NCBI GenBank assembly: GCA_902806565.1 | Contig: CADCXA010000031.1 | Location: 186,001-250,000, forward strand | From: Hypoxylon rubiginosum | Taxonomy: Eukaryota > Ascomycota > Sordariomycetes > Xylariales > Hypoxylaceae | Reading direction: 5' to 3' | DNA length: 64,000 bases | In this document: piece after piece, positions 44,434 to 54,298 of the stretch | How the letters are laid out: each line of letters begins with the position of its first letter | Position numbering within the stretch: position 1 is the stretch's first letter | Notes under the pieces: model-generated | Told to the model about the DNA's origin: nothing | Databases searched by the model: none | What the model saw: only the letters and a program-made list of their open reading frames with translations | Program-made: the position numbers and the translations under genes

Positions 44434-45086
44434 GCGGACACTTTGACTTGTAATAGTTTCGACAACTTCGAAGAGATCTGACCGACGCTACTAGATCCGG
44501 AGATCGACAAGTTTGGACGCAATGAGCTGGATACGGAGTTGGATTCGGTTGTAGGGTTATACGCCTAAGAGCTAACCTAGGGGATGTACTATACCACATG
44601 CTTGGCACATATACCATAATCGAATCTTACGGTATGGGCCTTCACCTTTACCTTTGCGATGCGTGAGAATCTCATGAATGTTATCGAATCAACTCAACAA
44701 TTCACTATATTGCACCGCTATTCCTCTAGACTAGGATGTATCCGCCATCGTAAACGCTTACGTCTCTCACACCACGCAACTAACGATATAACTGATACCG
44801 AGTACAGACGGTTATGATAGGCTTCATATTGTGAGTGGGAGAGGTTGGGGCGGGCATGGAAGTATCACGATGTCGAAAACAGCAATGTTGTTGCGCGAGG
44901 AGCTATGAACTTGACTTCTTCCAAACCCAACTCTGCTCCTATCCAACATAATCATTCGCTTCGAGCCTAGAAAGTCTCTGTTTATAGTATACTACATACA
45001 GCCGGATCTCTTTGCCTCGGCACTAGAGACAACCTGAAAGTCGGTTCCGACCCCCACCCCCACCCACCCCTTTACTCCCCAGCTTC
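44434..45086. other. Intergenic region between convergent genes
   Basis: Holds the 3' ends of the PEPS-repeat gene and the NLR gene. CCCCCACCCCCACCCACCCC near 45050 is a pyrimidine-rich tract just outside the NLR stop codon. Confidence 0.5.
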
Positions 45087-48000
45087 TCAATCCGACCTCC
45101 CCTTCAACTCCAAATCCAACACCCCACGGTCCGAATACGCAGCAAGCTCCGCCAGAATATCCTCCCGCCCCAAACTCCCCGCCAACATCGCCGGCGTCTG
45201 GCCCTCGCTGCTCGCCAGCCCCAAATCCGCCCCCTCCCGCAGGAGCGCCCTCACGACCGGCGCGTGCCCGTAGTCGACGGCCCAGTACAGCGCCGTCTTC
45301 CCGTTCGGGTCCCGGCGGTCGACGTCGACCCGCCCGCCCGCCGTCGACACCAGGATCCGGACTACCTCCGGGACGTCGTTGTGCACGGCCCATGCCAGCG
45401 GCGCCCAGCCGTCCGCGTCTTCGTCGTCGACGCCCGGGCACCCGTGGTCGAGCAGCGCGCGCAGCGCGTCGGCGTGGCCGCCGCCGCAGGCCCAGGAGAT
45501 GGCGTTCCGCTTGTTGTTGTCGGTGCTGGCCTTATCCACGTCCGCCCTCTTGTTTCTGACGAGGGTGAGCACGGCGGCGGCGCGGCCGTAGCGGGCGGCG
45601 AGGGAAAGGGGCGATAGGCCTTCCCCGTCTTTGGAGTTGGCGTCGATGCCTTGTAGACGGAGTAGACAGCCGACGACTTCTTCCATCCCGTCACAGGCTG
45701 CCCAGGACAGGGCCGTGCGCCCTGTCTTGTCGCGGTGGTTTATGTCTACGTCTGGGAGCTTAGCGAGGGTCTTGATGATGGCTAAGCTACCTGCGCCCGC
45801 GGCCCAGAATAGTGGAGTACTGCCGGAGTTGTCTACCTCGCCGGCGCTGCATCGGCCCTGGTTCAGGAGTACCTCTACCATCTCCTTGTGGCCGTTGCCG
45901 CACGCGAGCGACAGCGCGCCCCTTCCGTTCTTGGCCCGTACATTCGTGTCGGTTCGTGCATCTGCCAGCAGCGTGTTTACACAATCCAGATGGCTATGGG
46001 CAGCTGCGACTGTAAGCGCGGTGTGCAACTCCGGGCCTTGCGCGTTCGGATCGGCGCCGGCTTCGAGCAACCTAGCGACGACGCGGTAGTTCCCGGCGCG
46101 CGATGCCCAGAATAATGGTTGGTCCTTAACACTCTGCGATACTCCTTGTCCCAACAGGTCTACTAGCGTTTCGTATAGGTTGAAGAATGCTGCTAAAGTG
46201 AGCTGATCGAAGCCGGCGAGGTCTTGATCTATGGCTATTGCGACGTTTATCGAATAGAAATGGAGCCAGTTGCGACTGTTGCCTAGTTCCATATCGAGGA
46301 GCGCCTTGGCCGATTCTTTAAGCCATGCAGGTGCGAAATTCTCACACAACGCGAGGTGTTGTGTCCAATGAGATGATGCGTAGCTGTACAATTTATACTT
46401 CGATTCTATAGACTGGTATGTCTTTTCCCCCAGATCACCGGGTCCGGAATAAAGCTGGTCGAGACGAAGGTCATCTTCACTTTCCAGAAACATCTTTCCG
46501 ATGCTTGAAGATAATCTATCACTATCAGAGGACTCGAACGTGGAGTTGATAGGGGAATTCTCGGCACTAGAAAAATCTTTAGAGAAGTCTTCAAGCATGA
46601 GGTAGCGAATGCAAGAAATAGCCATTTGCAATTCAGCGTTTTCTTTACTGATCGTGCATAAGGTGGTGGGGAGTAAGTCGCTGATACGGTTACTTAGGAG
46701 AAAGTCCTTGGCAGACTGGTGCACTAGAGAGACTTTCGACTCCAGAATTCTAGCGAACGGTCCCAAAAGTCTCTGGATGGTGTGGGCCATAGCATTTTGG
46801 CAGTCTTGGGTAACAGTATCTGTTGTGAGATGGGTGGAGTCTATTGTGAAGGCAATGTTGATCTCATCCAGAGATAGATGCCTTGAGCTAGCCACAATTA
46901 GCAGCAGTAATCGCGAGGCCTGCTCTTGGTGACTAGAAGGAATAGCCTGCAGGAAATTCAGGTACTTCTTTTCAAGTGTCGGAGGTATTTGGGCAATAAT
47001 ATCCTGAATGTCCCTATTGGAAGACATTAAACTGTCTTCTAAGGATTCCAGGATCATATGGAGCCAAAGGAATGTCTGGTCAGTCTTGGAATGCAGTGTA
47101 CTCAATAGTAATTCCATAGTTTGAGACGGATAGGTGCGTTTGTGGCATATTTCCTCTATTCTCTGCTGCAGAAATATTCGTAGGTCTTCCTCGTATCCGG
47201 ACTGGCCCTCATCAATAGATATGTGATTTGTGGCTTGGATGGCCTTGGAATATACCTGGCGTGACGAAGGGCGTGATGTGATGAGGAATTTGATGCCGTT
47301 TCTGTTTCCAGCAGATGAATGAGGATCGCTTAACAATTCATAAATTGATTCAAGAAGCTGTCGGCAAGTGATCTCCTCACACTCATCTACGGCGTCGATG
47401 ACGATGTAGAGGGGATTTGACCTCAAATCCTTTATGATTCTTAAGAAGATGCCCCAAAGCAACGAAAATGACTCGACTAAGCTTTGGCGTTGGACATTGA
47501 ACTCTTTCTGCACATGTTGAATCAACGAGCGATGGCGACGCACTATTTGGAAAATAAAGCTCATCAAGACGGCCTTTGCATCAGTTTGAGCGTGAACCTT
47601 GTCGTCGCAAAAGTAAACTAGAACATTCTGACCTCTTCGTGGGATTTGACTATCCTCGAAAGACTGCGCCAGAGCATATGTGAGAACTGTTTTTCCACAG
47701 CCTGGATGTCCAGTCAACCATAGTAACGTGTTTTCTGATGTATGAAGCCAGGAAACGAACAGAGGGTGACTCTTAATCCACTGACAAGTTCCTTTGGCTG
47801 GCTTGGGAAGCAGACGTTTATAATCATCTATGTCAAATTTATTGAAGAGACTGATACACAACGTTTCAATGCTATTTAAAGCTTAAGGCAGGTAGTTAGA
47901 ATTTTGCGAGCAAATAGTGTCAATGCAAGAGGTACTCACATCTCTTGGATGAGTCTATACTAGGGCGCTCTAACGGCCGAGCTAACTCAGAAGAGCGGTA

Positions 48001-49098
48001 TGCAATCCTTCGTATGGCTCGTGATACTGCCTTGTAGCTCTCGTTTTCGCTAGGGAATCGGCAGAGATCTCTGTGGTTCTCGTTTAAAGGAATGATGTCC
48101 TCATGGGATACGCCTATTATGGCGGAGGCGCGATCAACAACCTTATTAAGCATCAGTTCACCATAGCTCTCACTAAGTCATTATTTATTGATTGGATGAA
48201 TAAAGGTCGCAACTTGCACGTACCGGAGAAGATATTGGGGGCATAGGCATGGTCTCGTAGAACGAGACTACGGCAATGCTGGCCAATCGATTGCGGGATG
48301 ATAGAAATAAGTTTTGAAGCTCGTCGGAGTCGAAGTTCAGATGATTCAAGAGATCACGCTTCACGATAGCAGGCTGGATAACAGCGGAGAAGGTGTTGAT
48401 TATATTCGCCGCAATACTCCCAAACGTTGCAAGGTTACTCCCTCTATGTGGAGTTCCTAGGAATGTGACACCGATAATAGAACTCAAGACCGCTCCGTAA
48501 TTTATGTTATCCTCGTGGGCAAACACCAATGCCTGGCCTCATGGATAAGCATACATGGCGCCTCATGAGAAGCGGGAATGGAAGTACAAACCTGCTTGCA
48601 GACAATCCCGCCAAGACTGTGACAGACGAAGATGATCGACCGAGGCCCCTAGCGATAGGGTCAGATATGACAGTTATATAGAAGCAAAACATGTATAAAT
48701 ACCTGCTCAGAATCATCTTGGAGATCCCGGACCGAGCTCAAAAGGCCTCTGGCGTACTCCTGCACCCGCGAAAGCGAAGGATTGAAGAAGATTTTGGACG
48801 GGTAGCCGTAGGTATAGACGCGACATCCAGGAAGGAAGCCGGGTAAGAAATCTCGAATCCACATCTTTCCATTTGGATGAGTCCATGTTGTGAATGCATC
48901 GCCATTTAGTCCGTGAACTGCAATAATATCTACTGGGTATTGCGGGCGTTCGTGTTGATTTCCTGGGTTCTTGGCTACCAGGAACAGACCAATTGACGAG
49001 CTCGTTGCCGTTGTGGTTTCATCGGAGGATAGCTGAGGCCTATCAGCTGAACGTGATCGACCCCTAATCTTCTCTTTGAGTCGTCTGAATAGGGGCAT
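45087..49098 (-). CDS. NLR-type protein: alpha/beta hydrolase (SesB-like) - NACHT - ankyrin repeats
   Basis: Five exons: 48703-49098, 48592-48648, 48224-48532, 47936-48168 and 45087-47871; about 1259 residues. The last junction is the least sure: GTACCT was used as donor to keep frame, while an overlapping GTGAGT would shift it. Residues 1-270 form an esterase-like domain with VDIIAVHGLNGDAFTTWTH and the nucleophile elbow CHSLGG, assembled over exons 1-3. A linker with ENHRDLCRF precedes the NACHT domain: P-loop TGHPGCGKT and Walker B YIVIDAVDECEE. The C-terminal part has about ten ankyrin repeats (e.g. GSTPLFWAAGAGSLAIIKTL, GKTALYWAVDYGHAPVVRAL). Known of such fungal NLRs: oligomerising receptors in nonself recognition or stress, with SesB-like effectors fused at the N-terminus. 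The ligand is unknown. Confidence 0.88.
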
Positions 49099-49474
49099 TG
49101 TTTAGGCTACTAATAAAGACAGTAGCTAAGCTGTTTTGGCATTTGGCATCCGATGCTACGGTGTAAGGGATAAAGTGTGGAAGTGGAGTAGAAGGACGGC
49201 CCGGGCCGAGAGCTAGAGGCAGGATATGCACATGGTAGTACAAGGGCATTGTTTTTCGGTAACAATCCACTATCATGGGGGAAAATATCTGATTGGTTGC
49301 TTATAATACGCTACTGCGCCGAAATCCTGCGAGGAGAAAATACCGAGCGGAAGCCTGCAGTAGTAGCTGTTCACACTGTTCACATCCCGAGTCCGAGGTG
49401 TCCTGCTCTGCCCTGCCTTAGAAAATAACATCAACCAAGAAGAAAACAAACTAGCCCAAGAATAACTCCCTCCT
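49099..49474. other. Intergenic region between NLR gene and EF1A-like gene
   Basis: 376 bp containing the NLR promoter. No separate gene is supported. Confidence 0.5.
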
Positions 49475-50302
49475 TTATCCAAGCAGATGCAAAAGTGGCT
49501 TCGCAGAGACAAGTTCGCAGCCTGCAAATTGACTCGGGTTTATAGATTGGACCCATGGATGTTCCCCGGGCGTTTCTACTATGTTGCCTCCTTGCGTCGC
49601 GGAGATTGGGAGAATGGATATCGTGCTAAACAGTATGTTAGCTGACGTAACATTATTCCTCAAAGCGATTTTACCTTTTGGCAAGCGGGCCAACAGTGCT
49701 GAAGTTCCGTGCGATCTCTCCAAAGGTATGAGAAGACCAATTGGTCAAGTCCCTATACAAACATGTTAGAAACAATCATGACGATGGGACAGTGTTGCGG
49801 CCATGCATCTTATTAACTAGGATCACTAAGCTTTCGGGGGTCTGAGCTTGGCCAGTGGTTATTAACGACGCTAGTTTTTGACTTGAAGATCGGCCGCTGT
49901 CTGGAGCAGTAGCATCGACAACCCAAAGAAGAGCATCGGGTTTCTTGCTTTCTAAGACGGACTATTAGTATATCCCTAGGTAAGTAAACAATGACAAATT
50001 CAAATAAAACTTGCCGTCAACTACGACTTGTGATGATGGGGTGTAGAAGAGCCGCGTCATGTTTTGGTCCTTGCAGAAAGCTGCTATTTCGGCGTACTCT
50101 CGAATCCCATTCTGTTCTAACTGCTCCATTTGCGACAGCCCTAATCCACCACACTTGCTCAAATCAGCGTCCAGTTCGTACCTTGAAAAAAGCTTGCATG
50201 TGTGTTAGCAGGCATACTTACAATGTACATCAACCGGCCGATGAGCGTTCTTTTCCCCGCCCCGTCATCGCCGTGAATTTGAATAAACTTCCAGGTAGCC
50301 AT
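49475..50302 (-). CDS. EF1A-like GTPase, G-domain only, possibly degenerate
   Basis: Frame-consistent model of five exons: 50222-50302, 50015-50153, 49807-49951, 49675-49752 and 49475-49625; 197 residues. It reads MATWKFIQIHGDDGAGKRTLIG (P-loop at 10-17), CGGLGLSQMEQLEQNG, LLWVVDAT, the G4-like VNKMDLTNW (formed across intron 3) and SILPISATQGGNIVE, corresponding to the EF1A SAxxGxN region. Missing are the DxPGH (G3) loop and all of EF1A domains 2 and 3 (the family is about 450 residues). Two of four introns need GC donors (GCAAGT and GCATGG); the first fits the known minor GC-AG consensus, the second does not. So it is either a short functional GTPase paralogue or a decaying copy. Same strand as the NLR gene and 376 bp behind its start. 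Confidence 0.5.
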
Positions 50303-50976
50303 TGTGGTCCAATATTTAGCAGTAAAGATCAACTACATATATCTCTACCTACCAAGGTATATATTTGCATGTGTCTATCGTCGGCTTCTTTTATGGTCGT
50401 AAAAAGTGGCGTCAATCTGTGACGAGGGTTAGTGACGAGGGGCATTCTTTTGCACGTGACGGTGCCACTCGTGTGTAACACAAAGATAGGGGTAGGCACG
50501 TAATTTTAGCTGGAAAAAATAACTTGGGATGCCTGGGGTGCGGAAAAGGTCACACGTGATCTTTGGTCCAGGAGCTCCTTCAATCTCTAACTTGGCAGCA
50601 TTGTAGTGTATAAAGGTTTCTGTGTTCTTCGGTCTATTAATCATACTTGCATATTGAATTGGAATTCTAAACTGGATTCATTTTCCAGAAAATAGCTAAC
50701 ATGGGGGAATAGAGGTTGTGAGAGCTTAAATACATGAAGTGAGTGACCCTAGCAGCACAGCTAATAGTTAGAAACTGAAGCTAATGAGGCTTTGGGATGC
50801 TAGAGACAACTCTAGGTTGTCTCGCTGTTATGGGCGAGCAGGGTCATGGTCTTGACAAATATCCGACGCCGAAAAGTTGACATATAAGGTACATTAAATT
50901 AAAATGGAGTGATTTGTTTGCTGAGAAGGCCTGGTAGCAGTGGTTGTTTGTGTCAGAATGAGTTGATTAGATTATA
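50303..50976. other. Intergenic region
   Basis: No coding sign. Holds the EF1A-like promoter and the 3' end of the rhodopsin-like gene. Confidence 0.5.
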
Positions 50977-52151
50977 TCAGACCCGGCTTTTCCTAGAATG
51001 GGCGGAAACGTTGCTCGGAAGTGTCGTGTCCACCGTGGTCAGAGCATGAGCCGAAGACGTCGGTTTACTCCCAACACCTAGCTCGTAACACGTTTCATAG
51101 CTACCTTGACCTCGCTCATCAGAGTTCTCTATGTTGTATTGTGTGTCCTGACTGCTGCCGACTAACTGTCTGACCGAATTGGTCATATGTAGTATAGCTG
51201 GTGGGAGGTTGAGCTTGGTGATGGAGCTCAGAGGCGGAACACATCCCAGTATGATGACGAAAGTCTGTTCCACCGCGGCGAAAAAAAGTCCCAACGTGTT
51301 ACCATAGAGCGTCCCGGCGCTGCTCGTGGCATTGACGGATTTGGCAATGGAAATGCCCATTGTGATGAGGGAGAGGGAGAGAAGAATACAGAGGCTGAGC
51401 TTTCGGCGGAACGGCATGTTAAGCTTCCAGACGACTAAGATCGGGGCCAAGACGTAAACTAAATCCCCGAACGCAAACAGGGCTTCGAGGTGTCATCATC
51501 AGTACGGTGTATAGTCAATCGATAGATGCAGACAACTTACCCCCTATCACGTTACCCTCAATCTCGGCCACCGTCGGGCTAAACTGCAGAGTACCAACCA
51601 AAGGGTTCCACAAGCCTTCGACAGGTTTCACTTGGTTGAAGACAGTGATGATCTGAGCCACGATGGCCGCTACTGAGAGTGTAGTTGTGGCTATCAGGAA
51701 CCACTTCAATGCGACTTTCGGCGCAAGGAGGCGGACAAGTAATACCGTTATGGAAACCCTGGCCGTGGCGGACGACAGAATTGCAGGGGTGTACTGTATC
51801 CATATCCATTTAGAAGTGTTGACGAGCTGGTCAAAGGTAAGGTCTTGGTCGTGTTTTCCGAGACCATAATGATAGGAGACAGTGAGAAACGATTCACCGG
51901 CGAGGTTGAGCAGCTATGGAGTCTGCATGTTAGAGCGGGCTGGGAAAGGTCTTGGTTGATGGTTTGCTTACACTGGCAAGTAACATGAGCCAGTCCTCAA
52001 CATACAGTATACGAGTTACCGCGATGCGGACCCAAAAACGAGTGGCGACGACGAGTAGACTTAGAATGGTGAATGTCCACGTCAAACCGATAAACCAAAT
52101 CCCACGTCCAGGGTCATTCGGATTCATGGGGGGCGGCGTCGTCATATCCAT
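50977..52151 (-). CDS. Rhodopsin-like (PTH11-type) seven-transmembrane protein
   Basis: Three exons, 51972-52151, 51541-51913 and 50977-51482 (introns 58 bp each), 352 residues. Seven hydrophobic segments can be picked out: GIWFIGLTWTFTILSLLVV, the DWLMLLASLLNL region, the WIWIQYTPAILSSATARVSI region, WFLIATTTLSVAAIVAQII, LFAFGDLVYVLAPILVVW, LCILLSLSLITMGISIA and GNTLGLFFAAVEQTFVIILG. The RFWVRI ... EDWLML pair after TM1 is the signature of the fungal rhodopsin-domain/PTH11-related family. A cytoplasmic tail of about 70 residues rich in Ser/Thr/Asn follows. Known members include receptors for surface cues and many uncharacterised proteins often found in biosynthetic clusters. Function here unknown. 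Confidence 0.85.
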
Positions 52152-52662
52152 TGTAATTGATGGTATGTAATTGGGACCGGATAACGCGAGCCAAAGAGAT
52201 GTGATGTGGGAAGATTGCAGTGTTGTTCAGCGAATAATCCGAATAAATAATACCATGGGGCGCAAAGAAGGACGATCCATCATCTTATCTACCAACCTAT
52301 CATCTATTCTTGTCCTCCCTCCTCTCTCTTCTCCGATTGAAGCAAGGGGCTACTCTCTCGACAATCCTAGAAAGCACTTTATGAACATGGTATTTTGAAA
52401 TGATTTGCCGAGTCCAATGGATTCGATATTCATCGAAATGCATGAAAATCACGAAGATGGACGCGCGCGTTGGTATTTACCACCAGAATAAAAGAAAATA
52501 CGATTCATTTAATTCTTAGGAATGAAAAGCTGGGAGTAGCTATAGGAAACCTGTTGGGAAAAAACCAGGCTTGGATCTAAGGGAGAGTGTTGTACTAAGC
52601 ATGTCTACCTTGTTCTAAGGGAGTCCAAGCTGCACGTTGGTCGACGCAATCTCCAAGCCGTA

Positions 52663-52694
<32 letters not shown>

Positions 52695-52768
52695 TTCCCC
52701 CCCCAGGGCAGCCTGACCCAAAACAATGTACCTCAAGCTCGGATAGCCGATGGACTGCCACTGCCAAG
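52152..52768. other. Intergenic region with poly-C tract
   Basis: Holds the promoter of the rhodopsin-like gene and the 3' end of the O-methyltransferase gene. The poly-C tract at 52664 is listed separately. Confidence 0.5.
52664..52704. repeat. Homopolymer (C)31 TT (C)8
   Basis: 31 consecutive C, two T, then 8 C, located about 65 bases past the O-methyltransferase stop codon (poly-G on the coding strand of that gene). Together with the run at 36112 this is one of two such tracts in the window. Confidence 0.95.
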
Positions 52769-53949
52769 TTACACATCCCAGTGAACTTCAAGCATCGATA
52801 GCTGAGATTCCATGGTCTCGAACACCCGATGAAGGACGAATCGCTTATCTGCCGCTGCGAGAAGCGATTTCCATTCGTCCAGATGTCTTTCGTAGCTGTT
52901 GAAGTAGAATTTCAACGCCATGTCAACCGACCTAATGAGTTTTTGTCAGTAAGCATACGAGTTCACCTGTTATATCTAACACAGTTGCATACCTCATAAC
53001 TCGCTCTCTCCATAATGGACTGGAACTGTCCGGTCCTGGCATACATGCGTCCTGAATGAGGATCTTTGCTCCGGGCCGGAGGGCGGGAATCTGAGCTTTC
53101 AAGATGTTGACGGCATATTTATCGCCCCAAGAACGGAGGATCATGCGGAAGAAATAGACGTCTGCCTGCACCGTCTGATTTTCAAAGAGGTCGTGTTTCA
53201 TGAACTGGACGCGCTCTTTCAACTGGTTGGGAACGGCGGAGTCGGCGCCTTCAATGACCATGGCCGCATCCTGGACAAGCAGCTTGACGTTGTCAAACTT
53301 ACTTGCCAGGTCTATCGCGACGGAGCCTCGTTGGCCACCCACATTCACGATGAATACATTTCCGAGGGAAGCCCAATCGTAGGCCTTGGGCACAAAAGCG
53401 TCTCCGCAACCCGGAACATGGTCTAAGGATTTCATCCCGCCTGCAAAACGCATTGCCGCCTCAGGGTCCGAGCCAAGGACTTCAAATACCGACTTTCCCT
53501 GGTTGGCAAGGGCAAAGGCCTGTGAAGATTAGTACAAGGAGTAGCTCGAATTTGGATATTCTGTGGACGCGTGGATCAGACATGGAACATGGTCTAGACT
53601 CACAGTCTCATTGGCTTCTTGGGAGGACGGCCATTTCTCTATCGCTTCTCCAACCTAGTGTACAGCATCTGTGTTAGAATGACGCTCTCTGTGTTTCATG
53701 CGAATCAACAGCGCTGCTTACTCTGGGAATAGCTGGCCAGGTATCGTGGCTTTCAAACGTGGCCCAGGCACTGATGTATGGGATGGCTAAGAACTTGGAG
53801 ATCTTGGTATGTGCCACCATACCTGGTTCCGGTTCTCTCAGAATGCGCATGGTTATCGCATGTCGAAGCAGGCGTCTGACAAGCCCCTTGTCGAGATTCG
53901 TTTTCTCAGCAATATCTTCAAAAGAGACCTGGCTGCCAGAGGGGATCAT
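52769..53949 (-). CDS. O-methyltransferase (plant/fungal OMT family), N-terminus short
   Basis: Four exons: 53722-53949, 53604-53654, 52993-53519 and 52769-52931, 322 residues from the first in-frame ATG. The winged-helix dimerisation part begins abruptly with MIPSGSQVSFEDIAEKTNLD and LVRRLLRHAITMRIL. Then comes the SAM-binding motif VNVGGQRGS (a DVGGGxG variant with Asn for Asp) at about 151-159, VQDAAMV, the segment WGDKYAVNILKAQIPAL and the closing helix YFNSYERHLDEWKSLLAAADKRF. Normal length is about 400, so some 80-100 N-terminal residues are missing. The frame stays open upstream only to about 54000, where the sequence turns AT-rich. Divergent from the MFS gene, which suggests shared function in secondary metabolism. 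May be truncated or have an unseen first exon. Confidence 0.72.
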
Positions 53950-54298
53950 GTCCAGAATCTTGAACCGGACAATCGAGTCAATGCTGACGACATGACTACC
54001 TAATATTATAGTAAAAAACTTTTATATTTTTAAACGTTAAAGTTAGTTTTAACCGTTTCGTTATTTAAAATGTGATACTCCTTAAAAAAGCATGTCGAGA
54101 TAAACAGTGCTAGTACCCTCCCGAACCAACAGTCTAATTAGAACCATTTTGATGTAAGGATTCTTAACAAGGCCCCTTTCTCATACGAACCGACAGCCTA
54201 CCTATGCTGCTGAACCTCCCTCTTCCAAACTCAAGTCTCGTTTCTCCCCTCTCAGCATCTCACGTCCATCACCACTTGCTAGTGGCTCAAAATCCACG
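53950..54298. promoter_or_regulatory. Divergent region between O-methyltransferase and MFS genes
   Basis: 349 bp. The half next to the O-methyltransferase still looks coding (HVVSIDSIVRFKILD in frame). From about 54001 it is AT-rich (TTTTATATTTTTAAACG). The half next to the transporter is C/T-rich. Promoters of both genes would be expected here. Confidence 0.45.

Noticed and set aside
44073..44522. 149-codon minus-strand frame over the PEPS-repeat gene
   Set aside because: It mirrors the repetitive PEPS codons; the plus-strand gene has a good intron and a continuous frame on both sides of it.
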